64,000 nt of DNA from Arcuatula senhousia (Eukaryota; Mollusca; Bivalvia; Mytilida; Mytilidae), in assembly GCA_963971305.1 (NCBI GenBank), contig OZ020308.1, forward strand, positions 22,597,275 through 22,661,274, read 5' to 3'. The position numbers were made by a program, and so were the translations under genes. Below, piece by piece: positions 1 through 30,490 of the stretch. The number at the start of each line of letters is the position of its first letter. Position 1 is the first letter of the stretch. A model generated the notes under the pieces. That model had not been told where the DNA came from and ran no database searches. It worked only from the letters and a program-made list of their open reading frames with translations.

Positions 1-219
1 CCCGTCTGTTGATTCAATAACATTCTCAGTTCTTTTGTGCGTATAGTTCATGAACTTTTGAAACAGCTTAGATTTCTCTTTTTCAGTTTTCGATTCCCAT
101 ACAACCTGCAACACTTGGAATTTCTTTGTCCATGGGGCAAGAGTGTAATTCCCTTGGCCGTGCAACGCTCTTTGCACATCTCGAAATTGAATTTGCACAA
201 TTCTGTACAAATTTTCAAT
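1..219 (-). other. Open frame running off the left edge, unidentified
   Basis: Read on the minus strand, 73 codons stay open from just after a TAA at 220-222 to the first base of the window. There is no start codon, so this would be an internal exon or part of a mobile-element ORF. The translation has a mixed, protein-like composition (near the middle: RALHGQGNYTLAPWTKKF). I recognise no family. It lies downstream of the P450 exon on the same strand but shows no P450 motif. A 219-base open stretch can occur by chance in this DNA. Confidence 0.25.
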
Positions 220-469
220 TTAATCGGGCAATTTTACTGCTTTCCAGTTGGTTGAGAGTTTTAAAATGTGGTTCATGCTTTCACATGTGTTGTTTTTCCA
301 ATTTATGGGTATGATGCTTTTTCTTGCTGGCTCCCAAACATGAGTTTTTTTTATAGTTTTTAATTTAATCCATTGTTGTAATATAAAGATAACATTGTGA
401 ATAATAAAGGTAAAAATGTTGTATGCATGATTAATTTTTTATTAACCCAATCTATATTCTATACAGTTT

Positions 470-558
470 CCCCGGGCGCTATTTAGTACTCCCCGGGCGC
501 TAAATATTTCCCCCGGTTGCTAAATCCTTCCCCGGGCGCTCCCGGGCGCTAATTAGTG
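470..558. repeat. GC-rich minisatellite, CCCCGGGCGCTAAAT units
   Basis: About five imperfect head-to-tail copies of a 15-22 bp unit with core CCCCGGGCGCT followed by an AT-rich spacer. They end just before a poly-C/poly-A run at 561-582. The composition contrasts sharply with the AT-rich surroundings. Confidence 0.8.
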
Positions 559-716
559 CGACCCCCCCCCCAAAAAAAAAAATCAAATATCTGACAGCAC
601 CTTTAAAATAATTATCACTCAGATTTCATGTTGAACTTGACATGTACATGATGCTTTAATGGATTTTGTGTCATGTACATTTGTTTTCATCTCTGCACAT
701 TGTTCATGTGGATTAC

Positions 717-1065
717 CTCTTTGTCGACAGCCATGGTATAGCCAATCAAATGTTGGTAAATTAGGCCTTCCATCAAAGGTGTCATCTAATTGGTTAAGAC
801 CATTCAGTACTCCATCCAATGAACAGACGACAACAATTCTCTGCTTTCCAGCTTGAACACTAAATATATCCCCATATCTGGTCTTCAGGTTGGTCAAAAG
901 GATATGATGACGTCCTCTAAATATTACTGGGTTACCAATTATTGGCCAAGCTAAAGGCCCAGGTGGAAAATTATTGTGAGCTCTTCTCCAAACATAGATT
1001 AAACTTAGGAAAAATAGGATCATGAACAGGAATAGCTGGCTTGTTTCTAGCTCCTCAATTGCCAT
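717..1065 (-). CDS. Cytochrome P450, N-terminal coding exon (partial gene)
   Basis: This exon encodes the first 116 residues of a microsomal P450, an ER-anchored haem monooxygenase. Residues about 9-27 form a hydrophobic signal anchor, followed by a basic turn (WRR) and the proline-rich hinge FPPGP at about 33-37. The sequence then runs through the family pattern: PIIGN, a YGDIFSVQAG strand, and a D-x-F-x-GRP segment near residue 100. The ATG directly follows a poly-pyrimidine tract plus CAG, so the start codon opens an exon and a 5' UTR exon probably lies further right. The exon ends at a GT donor (AG-G/GTAAT) with one base of the next codon. The haem-binding cysteine and I-helix exons would lie left of position 1. 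The N-terminal pattern resembles CYP2-clan enzymes, but the subfamily cannot be set from this exon. A pseudogene cannot be excluded, although the exon has no disruption. Confidence 0.85.
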
Positions 1066-1185
1066 CTGTAAAAAAAAAAATGTAACATTTGCTTTTTCTT
1101 CAAAATACATTGTACTATAGAACTGTGTTAGAAAACATGTTACCATTATCATTTGATTATCATGATTATCATGATCATAACTTTC

Positions 1186-2546
1186 CCTTAGCAAAAAAAT
1201 GGTATAAATCCATCAAAAACCCATTTTTAAGCAAGTTTCATCAAATTTCCATCATTTTACCATTTCAAAAACTCCAACACTTTTCTGAATGCTTATTTCT
1301 TCACCATTTATGCAAAAAAATGAAACAAATGGTATTGATAGAAGAACATCACTCCCATTTTATTTTGAAAATGGAAAAAATGTTAATACGAAATTACAAT
1401 GGTTTCCATTTAAATACAAAATGGTAGATGAAATATATCCTTATATGCATTAAATTTACCATTCAATCATTTTCATAGATTGCACTTTGTGCACTGTAAT
1501 TAATGACATCATCAGTTTCTGAAGTCAACTAAAACATCCATGATGTGTCCATATCTCCATGCTGTTCCTTAAAAAAAACATGAATTAAAGTAGGATATTG
1601 TGATATAGAAGTATGGTCATATAAGTACTTTACTGATTTTTAGTTATTATATCAACATGATCAAAAATCTTTTCAAATAAATTTAATTCATTTCAAGTAT
1701 AGCACATATTCATGGAGTTGAAGAAAATTGTATAATCCTAAATGTATATATCATGCCAGTGAAGTTATTGAATATAGCTTAAGTATTTCTTTAAAGATCT
1801 TCTTGCAAACTTTATAACTTGCATATTTTTGTTTATAAATCATTCAACATTTATGGTGTCCCATCAGACCACTGAGACCCACATATGTATCTCAAGTCTC
1901 AATTCTCCATACTCTATATAAACCCCCATGACCCCTGCCTTAATTTCTATGCTGTTTTTGTCAATTAAATTCCCACTGCATAGCATTTAGACTTCTTTAC
2001 CATAGCCACCCCCTTTTTATATTTCTACATATAAAAAGTGATATTGGCTGTAATTTTCAAAACCAGAAAGGACAGCCCTCTTGAAGCCTTCAGAAGCCAT
2101 GGCTCATTAAACATGTTAAAATATTGTTGATAATGAGATGTTTGTGAATAATATGAGATTTTCCATGAGTATAAGAAATGTCTTTCAAGGACAAGTTCAA
2201 GTTCAAAAGCTGGGACTTGCATGCTTCCCTATAAGTTTATATACAAAACATTTTTACCATTTATAAAGGACCATTTATACCATTTACCGAAAAACTGGTT
2301 TCCATTTTAAAAACCATTTCTACCATTCAAAAATTAATGGTTTACCATATTTAGTGAAAATCAATGGTGTTTTAATGGGTTTCTGATGGAGTTCTGATGG
2401 GTTTTTGATGTTAATGGTTTTTCTGCATTAGTTCTAATAGAGCTTAAAATCATCAAATCATAGAAATGGTAATTCAATAGTTTATTAAATGGTCAAGAAT
2501 TTAAATGTTTTTTTGATGGCGTTTTGATGGATTTCATTTTCCTAAG
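1186..2546. mobile_element. Candidate 1.36-kb inverted-repeat (MITE-like) element rich in CCAT motifs
   Basis: The left end starts CCCTTAGCAAAA and continues with ATCCATCAAAA. The right end read in reverse starts CCCTTAGGAAAA and continues with ATCCATCAAAA. About 300 bases at each end are full of ACCATTT/AAATGGT words in opposite orientation. No clear target-site duplication and no transposase frame were seen. Confidence 0.45.
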
Positions 2547-2919
2547 GGTTATTGTTTCAAGATAATTACAAAATTCTTTCAATTTATAAAATAAATATTC
2601 AGTAATATAAGATATTACATTAAAAACTAGATCTGATTTTGAATTTTTGACAAACAAGTAGCTATATGTATCAGGTCTGTATGAGTTTTTTATAGTAAGG
2701 AATAACACACGAAGGGGGTAGTCAAACTGATTTTAAGCTAATTCTGACATTTAAACAATCAATTGTTGTTTCCTACAGGATCTACAAGATATAGTTTGCA
2801 TTCTGTAAGCAAAAACTGAATTTTCAATTGTCGACCTCTGGTATAGCTTCTTGAGCATGTTGAGTAGAAGACTTAAACAAGCAAAATCAAGTATTTTGCT
2901 TATAAAAGGAAAACAAATG

Positions 2920-3060
2920 AATCTCCCATCCTCCTGACTTTATCGAGACTTGAGAATAATATCAATTTTAATTAAGATATTTGTTCTTTAATTAAATATT
3001 TCCGGAGTTTAAAAATCTCCTGCTTTGACATGAAGGATCCGTCACATGTATTTTATGTCT
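2920..3060. repeat. Dispersed repeat fragment (AATCTCC...CCGTCACATGTA)
   Basis: Clusters of AATCTCC words end in GATCCGTCACATGTA. The same combination recurs at 3790-3890 and 4115-4200 in MCCC1 intron 1, so the three stretches belong to one dispersed family. They are otherwise unidentified. Confidence 0.5.
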
Positions 3061-3639
3061 CTTATGACTTGCCTTCTTATCTGCCTTGTAGTAATGTATA
3101 TGTGTGTGCTGTATATTTGCTTCATATCTACATGTATCATGTTTATTAATTAAAATAAAATCAATCAACCAATGTCAATATAAAATAATGTAGAAAGTAT
3201 TTTTTGATCACCCTTCGAGAAAAAAATGCAATTATTGATAGAAATATATTGGTGATTTAACCTTTAAAGCTACTACGGAGTGTTGAATCCCGGTAGAACT
3301 TTGTATTTGTCTCAGCATCCTCAGCTTCAGCAGGTGTTTGATCTTAGTCAAACAAATGCTTAAACCGCTTACAACATTAAAGAAGCAACATTTTTTTAAC
3401 CTTTGAAACAACAAGAAAGATTTATTTTATTTGTAAAAGTATTTCATAAAGATGGGAATATACTTGTGGAAATACAATTTGATTAAAACACTGTGTAAGT
3501 TTAGTTTAATAGTGTTGAGAAAAAAATAAAGCGCGTTGCTGACCTAGGTGGGTGTCGCTTATGTAGTTGATTTGTTTACAGTTGGAGGTCGAAGTATTTA
3601 AAAACCAAAAACGTTTTAGTACAAACTGAAGAGATTAAC

Positions 3640-22316
<18,677 letters not shown>

Positions 22317-22478
22317 TTCTGAAACTAAAACACTCAAATGATCTAAAGTTTGGAAGTGATAATGATGATATTATATATTTTATGTTGACTATTTGATGGA
22401 AGTGTATAATAGAAGATGAGACTATTTATTTATATCTAGTGGATAACTGTTTTGTTGGTCTTAAACAATATAGTGCCT

Positions 22479-22484
22479 AATAAA
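22479..22484 (+). terminator. MCCC1 polyadenylation signal AATAAA
   Basis: The first AATAAA after the MCCC1 stop codon lies 163 bases downstream, giving a short 3' UTR. An A-rich run follows at 22493. Confidence 0.7.
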
Positions 22485-22499
22485 GTGCTGGAAACAAAA

Positions 22500-22934
22500 A
22501 AGTTGTAAATCTAGCTCTGTGTGTCTTTAAAAAGTAGAATTCTTGTCATGTTTCACTTTATTCAACATTAAGCCTGCTTGAAAGTTGCAGAAGGCTAAAC
22601 TTTAGGGATAATGATTGTGACGATAACTACGGATGCAGTGTTTAAAATTATTACCCGTTTCCCCACCTATTTTATTTCAATTGCTAATGCCAGGTCATGC
22701 TATTAAGTAGAAAGATATCTTGGTATGAAATTGTTTTAGTTTTAGAGCTGTTTTGTTTGTATTTTTCCACAGTAATGGTCAGTTGAATTTTGCCTTCTGC
22801 ACTGAAACACAAGACATAAAATATTTTAAAAGGTTATTTGGAGCATTTACTGAACTAAAACAGTACATGTATTAAGCTCATTTTCATAGTTAATTAAGCA
22901 CCCTGATAAATATTAATAGATCATTGACTAAGTT
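22500..22934. other. Interval after MCCC1: nothing recognised
   Basis: AT-rich sequence without an open frame of note, ahead of the repeat block that starts near 22935. Confidence 0.5.
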
Positions 22935-23304
22935 ATTATACCCTTGCTTTGAAGAAGAGGGGTAAAACTCTTTTTCCTGAGTCTGTCAGTGGTTCGGTAT
23001 TTCAGTGCCGCCTTTTGTTTACTCATAACTCATCTAAAATTAACCCCAGGTTGTTAATATATGATGGCAAGCATTTTATGCACATATTACAAAGTGGGTT
23101 ATGTTTTTAGGACAATCAGACATCTACTTCCTATTTACTGAAACTTTAAATGTTTCTGTTTTACTTTGATTCCCCCTTGCTTTTGGTTTGCTCATGACTT
23201 GGCAACTATTATACCTAGATTGTTTATATTTGGTAACAAGATTGATATGAATATGATGTATTGTGGGATATCTTTTGGATCCATCAGACATCTTCTTCCT
23301 GTTT

Positions 23305-24270
23305 AAAACAAGAGGCTCCCAGGAGCCTGAATCGCTCACCTGACATATGTGCCTGAAGTAAAGGCTATTAGGCAAAATCTATTTGACATTGAAAGGGTCA
23401 TAAGTTTAATAAGGGGGTCATCTGACAATATGGTGGATCTTAAGGTGCTGATCACTTTTATCTCAATTAAAATTCAAAAATCTGTCACCCTTTTTGAGTT
23501 ATTAGCAAAAAAATGCAGTTTAACCCAATGTTCTATTTTTAGCCACAGCGGCCATGTTTTACAACAAATCAAAAATCCCCACATCAGATCTATACACCTA
23601 ATGCTAATTAACAACAATACCAAGTTTGGTTCCAATTGGACTTAAAGTGTCAGAGGAGTTAACATTTTCAATGTAATTAGGAAATGCTTTTTAAAAGCTC
23701 AATTTTGACATTATAAGGGCAATAACTCCTCAAAGGAAAGGTCCTACAATGTTGACCCTATTACATATTTTGTAGATCTTGATGTGCTTAACAATATGTA
23801 ATTTAAATTTCTCAAAGATCTTGTGTAGTTTTCAAGATATTGAGCTAAACAGGTGCAAAATTTGCCAAAAATCCACAAAAAGGGCAATAACTCCTACATG
23901 GGTTGTTGGATTTTCTTCAAAATTTCAGGGTAGGTAGATCTTGAGGTGCTGATTATATAATTACTTTACCATGTGCCAGAATTTTGATATCTGTAGCCAT
24001 TTTTGATTTATTTGCAAAAAACTGCATTTTACCCCTATGTTCTATTTTTAGCCACGGCGGCCATGTTTTACTACGAATCATAAATCCCCACTTCAGTTCT
24101 AAGCACCGAATGCTAATGAACAACCATACCAAGTTTGGTTTCAATTGGACTTATGGTGTCAGAGGAGTTAACGTTTTAAAAAGTTTACGGACGACGGACG
24201 GACGGACGGACGATGGACACCAAGTGATGACAATACCTCAAATGACCATTCGGGTCAGGTGAGCTAAAAA
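23305..24270. mobile_element. Helentron-like element with GAGGCTCCCAGGAGCCTG hairpin end
   Basis: The left end carries the hairpin AGGCTCC/GGAGCCT followed by GAATCGCTCACCTGA. The right end TTCGGGTCAGGTGAGCT is its approximate inverted partner. Inside are two diverged units of about 450 bp (ACCAAGTTTGGTT at 23620 and 24130, GCCACnGCGGCCATGTTTTAC at 23543 and 24051). A GACGGACGGACGG tract lies at 24190-24212. Relatives are at 42684, 42835 and 47753, and a right-end fragment is at 46725-46800. Confidence 0.65.
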
Positions 24271-24865
24271 GTTCTTTTCATTCACTTACATTAATCACTC
24301 CGCAACTTTTTCTCTTAGGTTTCTGAAATTTGCTTACAGGCTTGATTTAGACATGATGGATTGTGGGATCGGATACATTTTTGGATCCATCAAACATTTT
24401 CTTCCTGTTCCATGCTGTTAACTATATTTAACACATTACATACTAGTAGTAGTTGTGAAAGTGGGGGTATCACTAGTAAGCTTTGGCATACAGATTACTT
24501 GTTGGTTTTATTCGAAAACTTTTTGATCATAATTGATTTCTCATTATATATTTTTGTCCCTGAAATGTGATGAAACATAATTTATGTTAGCCTGTGGATC
24601 TTTTTCTTTTCCTACATGTACATTTACATTTACTTCAGGAAGATAGACTTAAAAACACTTGATTCAGATCTTCTTTGATCATCCATGATTAAAAATAAAA
24701 ACATCTGCATAAAAAGTTGTCCAAACTATGCATTTGCTGAGTAGAAATCTGGTTAAAACATTGTGAAACTGTGCATGTCATAACATGAACAAAAGAACTG
24801 TGTAGAACAAAATACTTCAGGCGTCCAAAAGCTTGAATTTTCTCACCTGATCTTAAATACCTATT

Positions 24866-25382
24866 ATTCTTAAATTTAAAGGTATTTGATAACACTTTGG
24901 TACAGATTTGAAGCAATAATCTGCAATAGACAAGAAAATATTTTTAAGAGCTATTATGTTGACAACCTCCATTGAATGTAGAAGTTCATAATACTTCTTG
25001 AGCTGATCATTTATTCAAGGCTGACTGATGGGTATTTATAGTTGCGACTAGGGGAAAGCCCCTTTGCGTCGACTTATACCTCTACAGGTATAGACTCGCT
25101 ATGTGCCATGGGTCGTCCAGCCCATGACACACCACCGCCAGTGTTAGCTGCTCCAGAGTATCCTTTGTTATCGCTGGAGCAGGGCCCATCTTCCACCACG
25201 GGGAGGTACTGGTCGGAATTCTGGAAGACTTTTTAAATTTAAAGGTATTTGATAACACTTTGGTACAGATTTGAAGCAATAATTTGCAATAGACAAGAAA
25301 ATATTTTAAGAGCTATTATGTTGACAACCTCCATTGAATGTAGAAGTTCATAATACTTCTTGAGCTGATCATTTATTCAAGG
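24866..25382. repeat. A-B-A structure: family B repeat flanked by 150-bp direct duplications
   Basis: A segment of about 150 bp (from TTAAATTTAAAGGTATTTGA to CATTTATTCAAGGC) at 24868-25021 recurs almost unchanged at 25227-25382. Between them, 25022-25225 is a repeat related to 4560-4760 in inverted orientation, with hairpins around CCATGGGTCGTCCAGCCCATG-type and CTCCAG...CTGGAG arms. The long flanking duplication is far larger than an ordinary target-site duplication. Confidence 0.75.
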
Positions 25383-25860
25383 CCAAAGCTTTTACCTTTT
25401 AAAGGGTCATTACCCCTAAATAGGTCACCTGACAACTAAGAACCAATGAACACTTTTGAAGAACTTATTGAGCAGTTTTTGGGTAGATATCACATGGTGA
25501 AACTGAAAATCTAGGTGGTCAACTACAGGCAGGCATGTCGGCCAATGGGCAGGCAAATAACTTTTTTTTCAGCAGCTACATATCACAGCCTTTTAATATT
25601 TGATAACCTGCATCAGCATGAAGCCTCATAGCTTGGTATTCTATATTAGGTCTGTCACTCATCTACTTCCTGTGTACCAATTTTGTTAATTTTGACATTT
25701 ATGTGTAATGATAGAAAATTTTTGTAACATCTTTTTCAGCAACTCTACTTATCAAAGACTTTTGATATTTGGTTTGCAGCACTATGGGATTCTATTTCAG
25801 CTCAGTTGCTCATTTTTATCTGTGTAAAAATAATCTGACCCATTGTAAGAGATAGAAGTT

Positions 25861-26480
25861 TTTAGTGCATTGGATGCAAAATGGATAAACTTGTCAAAAT
25901 TTCTTCTATTATTGACAATAATGGAAACACCATATCTCTCAACACTGAAAATGATGAATATTAAGTTTTTATTTTCATTAAGGTAGATTACATGTATTAG
26001 CTATGTACAACTAGATATTATATATTTGATAACAACATTTTTAGAATGTGCTGTAACATGTGTTAAACTGAATTGAGATGTACAATGTACATGTATACAA
26101 ATGCACCCTTTTCTGAAAACCTACATTCAACTATCAGTGAATGAAGCATATTCTGAAAACATTGTTATTTAAAGCTGTTTAGTAATTTTAAATTTGTACA
26201 AGTTCTCTAATAAATTATTGTAGCCCAAAAGAGATAGCACATCCTGAAAGCACTAAACTATACGTTTTGCTTCAAAGTATAGACTAGATTAAAATTTCAC
26301 ATTCTGTAAACCTATCATTTTTAATTTATCAAAGTTGAATAAATATATGATTCTCAAGAAACTTGATTGTATAAAAGAATCAAATGAAGTACCACTAGAG
26401 CATTTCGTACTCTGTAAAATTCTTTTTTGAACGACTGCTGATAAAATTTTAGTGTTTTGAAAGACTAATGGTTAAAAAGG
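25861..26480. other. Nothing recognised
   Basis: AT-rich, no open frame of interest and no clear repeat. Confidence 0.5.
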
Positions 26481-26705
26481 CCAATAGAAAAAAATATCCT
26501 AGATTCTTACCCCTAATGAATCTATTTTTTAGCCAGTTAAAAAAAGTTTAAGATTTTTTTAGCAAATTTTGTTCCTATATTTTTAGTCAATTTCAATTAA
26601 AATAGCAGAATATTTTATCAAAATGAATAAAACAAATAATAAAGAATTCTCCCACCTGGCCCATTTTTCAAGATCTAGGAATTACTTTATTATTTATAAT
26701 AAATT
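26478..26705. mobile_element. Small TIR repeat (ATCCTAGATTCT ends), copy 1, truncated
   Basis: AAGGCCAATA, TATCCTAGATTCT at the left and AGATCTAGGAATTA at the right are inverted ends. The interior matches the copy at 26997-27210, on the other side of the terminal exon of the coiled-coil gene. Confidence 0.55.
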
Positions 26706-26845
26706 ATTTTCTAATGAAATATTTATATTTTAATTTAGTCTACTTTTTTTTGCACAAGATACTAAACCATACAAATATAGATTGGCTTTGAATTCTATAA
26801 TGGCAAAATGGCATAAAATGAGAAAATGGTTAAAAAAATGATACA

Positions 26846-29633
26846 TCAAAAGTCTAATTCTGTGTTAATGAAATCATTATTGAGTTTGTCCATTTCACTT
26901 CTTTCATCAATGCTAATATTATTGTCCTTTAACAAAGTTTCCAATTTCGTTATCCTGCAAAATAAACAATAATCCATTAAAAAAATTTCACCAATAAGGC
27001 CAATATAAAAATATCCTAGATTCTCATCCCCTCATGATCAGCCATCTGAAAAAAAGTATTTTAATTTTTTGGAAATTTTTGTTTCATCATTGGTCCAATT
27101 CCTTTAAAATAACAGAACATTTCATCAAAATGGCTAAAAATAAAATTGTCTGCCGTCCCATATCTTCAAGAGATTTTGGTGAGAATCTAGGAATTATATT
27201 AATATGGCCTAATATCTATTGAATATTGAATATAAATTGAAAAGTTGGTTATAAAATCAGGTCAACAATATCTACTTCCTATAGTAGCAAATAAAACATT
27301 TTTCATAATCAGTTTAACAAAATCACAACTGAATATTCAGCTCTTCAATTTCCTGATTTAAGTTCAGAAGTACTGGTGTATTTTTCTATATCACTTCTCT
27401 AATTTACTTTTTTCTAACAGCCCTTATATGTATATTTTTTTCTAACAACCCAAAAATCCAGAAATAGACTAATAAATTATGTTCTGGGATTCTGAACTAA
27501 TTAACATTATTATCTGTGTAAAGCAGAACAGAACACTAATGTATATACTTTTAAAATTTAAGTACCATGCTTTAATAAAATAATCAGATTTATGAAACCC
27601 TATCACTTTTCATAGATATAGGTTGATCATAGTCATACTTTGGCTTCCCTGTTCGGTATTTTTGGTTTGATTGTTCAATGCTCTTCATGATCATATTCTG
27701 GATAAAGTGTTTGGCTTTTTAACATATTTTCGGAAGTCCCGAAGAGGTGGCACCACTGATGATTCTTGAATAGATGAAAAGTGTGTCAAGCGTAGCAAAA
27801 TTTATTGTCTGGAACTTTGAAATCTTTAAACAATTAGTGATGGACAAATGAAATGCAGCTGCCTCTTGACTGGACTGTTTTCAACTCAACTCATTTTGTT
27901 CATAAAAGTGGACCCCTACACCTTGATAGGCCATTAGCCCCAATGCCAATTTTTGGGAGATGCACACACTCCTCTTCGGTACTTAGCTGAGGATTCGATC
28001 TTGTTTTTATTTAGTTTTACCTTCTTTCTAGAACTTCATTGATTTGTTTAGTCTTCATAAGCTGCCTTGACTTTTCCTCCAAGTCGCTCTCTGTTTTAAT
28101 CAGATTTGTTATATCAAGTTTCCTAAATGTCAGAAAAAATATCAAACACTGTAAAACATACTGTTGTGTCTAAGGTTTTTTATTATTTGTATTATTATTT
28201 CATGAGATGGTATAGGTTATGGAGACACAAAATACATTTTAAAATTATCTATTAACTTTCTTTCGTGTTTTTTTTTAAGTTACAGTTATTTCCAAATCTC
28301 ACTCAGCTTGTTTAGCAACAGTATTTGTTTTTTAAGGGGGATTTACCTTGTGAATATATTCCAAATATAAACCTGAGATAATTCAAGTTAAAATTTTCTC
28401 AGCATAAACTAAATCTTTGACTAGTGAAAAAAAGATTAATGTTATAAATAAAAACTATTATCAAACTCGAAAAGATTTAAGGTTTAAGTAACTTGAAGAA
28501 TGACCTTCAACTTTATTCCATATATACCAGTACTTATAAGAAACGGATTTCCTTCAGGAATACATACAAGAGAGCGCCAATAAAATTATTTAATAATTTG
28601 AATATGTATAAATCTAAATCTAAGATTAACTTCTCATCACTTCATGTGAATCAAAATAAGGAAAGGACTTTGCCCACTTAGTACCACATTTTGCCTAAAT
28701 ATAAGAATAAATCTCAATATAAATTATTGATATCTATATGATATAAGTAAAAATGCATATTTGAAGGAGTAAAGTTCACTTAGTACCATATTTGGCCTTA
28801 ATTTAAGTAAAAATTATCATTGAAAAGTTTATGTTAACATCAATACGATTGATTCATTCTTCTTAAGTATGTGATATGTATAAATACCCATCTGAATCAT
28901 GGTCTAGATGAACTGAATCAAATCTGGATGACTTTTTCCGTAAATACTCTTCTAATTTATTTATTGTTGTCTCCAAAGACGTTTTGCTGAAAATAATCAT
29001 CCTCCCTTTTTTAAATGAGATACAAGCTTTGAGTAGATATTACTCCCATGCTTCAAATTTTTAAATACATGTAGTGTTAAATTTATGATGTTTTCAATAA
29101 CTTGCTGTTTAGTTTTCTAAAAAAAAAAAAATCAAAATAATGCCAAAAATTTTGCTACGACTGAAGCTTCAAGGCTCATCACCAAAACCACCTTACACAC
29201 ACATAAAATGAAAATACTACTACCAAACACTCCATGAATATGAAGAATCCAAAATATGCTGAAATTAGAATCCTCAGTATGACTTAGATCATAACTTAGA
29301 TCAACCTATGCCTTGGGTAGCAAGAAACGTTCATGTTTACTGGTTTTGTCGTTGCCCATTCGGACTTTAGACACTCGAATGCCCAATTGGAGCTCTTTGC
29401 TTCTTGTACATGTAAAATAATCTTCTCTTTACCTTTGAATTATTTCTTCTTTTTCTTGTCTTTCCTGTTCTATTTCTTTGTTTTTATCTTCAAGTCTTTT
29501 GTGTAAAACGTCAACTTTTGTTACCGTCTGTTTATATTTTTCCTCTGCATCTTTTCTGGCTCTTTTCTCTATTTCTAGTTGAGACTGTAATTTAACTATC
29601 TGGGTTTGTTGGCTATCATTTGACAACGGGCTT
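26846..29633 (-). CDS. Coiled-coil protein, last four coding exons found (5' part missing)
   Basis: Minus-strand exons read by eye: 29433-29633, 28888-28986, 28021-28122 and 26846-26954 (TGA stop at 26846-26848). Each internal junction has AG/GT signals, and every intron is phase 2, so the pieces join without ambiguity into 135 residues. The first exon is strongly heptad-like and charged (KRARKDAEEKYK, LHKRLEDKNKEIEQERQEKE). The next two continue the coiled coil with a short Asp/His-rich break (DSVHLDHDSDG), and the C-terminus is acidic (FINTELDF). The acceptor of the first exon seen (CTTTTGTAG/AAGCCCG) needs an upstream exon ending two bases into a codon. I could not find it, nor a start codon. 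A structural or centrosomal role would be a guess, and I cannot name the family. A TTTATT at about 26687 could be its poly(A) signal. Confidence 0.8.
26997..27210. mobile_element. Small TIR repeat, copy 2, complete (coiled-coil gene intron)
   Basis: Starts AGGCCAATATAAAAATATCC and ends GAATCTAGGAATTATA, then TTAATATGGCCT, an inverted match of about 28 bases. AATA flanks both sides and may be a 4-bp target duplication. Confidence 0.6.
27640..27830 (+). mobile_element. Decayed hammerhead-bearing repeat
   Basis: TTGTTCAATGCTCTTCATGA, GATAAAGTGTTTGGC, then CACTGATGATTCTTGAATAG, AGCGTAGCAAAATTTATTG, TCTGGAACTTTG. The same order of blocks occurs at 63830-64000. The ribozyme core is at 27756-27762, with degraded stems. 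Confidence 0.6.
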
Positions 29634-29639
29634 CTACAA

Positions 29640-30174
29640 AAGTAATGATCACAACTATAACAGTGTTTTTGTCCGATACATTGGTTATCTGAAAGTTCTA
29701 CGAACTGCAATTCCTTGTTTTAATACGGTCATACGTGTACATGCATGAAAATGGCACCACAGACTCTATAACCAGCGATTGACAATCCACAGTCAATAAA
29801 GACTCGATTGTGACCTGAAATGATTCAAAATTTTTAACAATAATGTCCCTGTCAAGTCAGGACTATTGCGATCAGTCATTTTCATAGTATATACCTGTAA
29901 CATTATTTGCTGTTTTTTGTTTTGTCACAAATTACTGGCCATTTTTTAGAGTCATTGGTGTGGTTTCCTCTTTGAGGATGGTATGTTTCGGGATTTCTTT
30001 TTCAATAAATATAAGAGCGCAGTGGGGTCCAAAGACACATATGTTACGTTGTGATTTGGTCTTTCTAGCCTGAAGAAAAATTGCCCTTCTATTTTTTTTT
30101 GCGTAAATTAAACGAAACGATTTTTTGCCAAGAAGGAATTTGCGGACATCCATATTTCGTATACGTATGAACAA
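29640..30174. other. Upstream flank of the coiled-coil exons: no exon identified
   Basis: The missing 5' exons should lie here or further right. Minus-strand frames at 29932-30174 look non-coding, and I could not support a splice-consistent exon. Confidence 0.4.
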
Positions 30175-30490
30175 CCTTCATAGACGAAAATGAGATGTGG
30201 AATAATTGTACGCGACACAACCAACATAAAAATACGGCAATTTAAAAAATCTCAATGGAAAACAGCCAACAGTCTTCAACATGACCAGAGGTCGCTGCTC
30301 GTCGTCTTGCATTGGCCCAAGACTTATAATACAATACATAAGATTAAAGTGAATACCTAAATTATCAACGAAAGACCCATTTCTGGACACAGAACAAATA
30401 CATACAGTTGACAGGGACAAACAAAAGCTTTGACAATGACTCCTGTCTTAAGCCAAACTAGGTTTTTGGGCCCAACCTTCCCCTATTGTT
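30175..30490 (+). repeat. Dispersed repeat family with GTACGCGACAC, copy 1
   Basis: Shared blocks with 39690-40020 and 62800-63030: TGTACGCGACAC, AGGTCGCTGCTC, CGTCTTGCATTGGCCCAAGA, TAAATTATCAACnAAAG, GACAAACAAAnGCTTTGAC and GGGCCCAAtCTTCCCC. All three copies are in the same orientation. Confidence 0.65.

Larger units (their letters stand above)
1066..3639. other. Interval between P450 and MCCC1, no coding region seen
   Basis: The two genes point away from each other, so this interval should hold both promoters and any P450 5' UTR exon. I could not place a TATA box or transcription start with confidence. A T/A-rich motif (tatttaaaa, about 3595) lies 45 bases before the MCCC1 ATG. The rest is AT-rich DNA with the inverted-repeat element at 1186-2546 and a short repeat at 2920-3060. 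Confidence 0.5.
22935..25860. repeat. Host repeat block with CATCTWCTTCCTGT units, interrupted by insertions
   Basis: Begins TATACCCTTGCTTTGAAGAA. Diverged units repeat GATTGTGGGATnTCTTTTGG-type words and end in CATCAGACATCTTCTTCCTG (about 23095, 23265, 24355, 25655, 25795). The block is split by the element at 23305-24270 and by the structure at 24866-25382. No gene is seen. Confidence 0.55.

Noticed and set aside
24689..24916. 75-codon minus-strand frame near 24.8 kb
   Set aside because: It overlaps the duplicated A segment and has no family resemblance or supported splice sites.
25082..25279. Minus-strand frame across the A-B junction as a gene exon
   Set aside because: The frame spans a repeat boundary, and the related copy at 4560-4760 has stops in the same frame.
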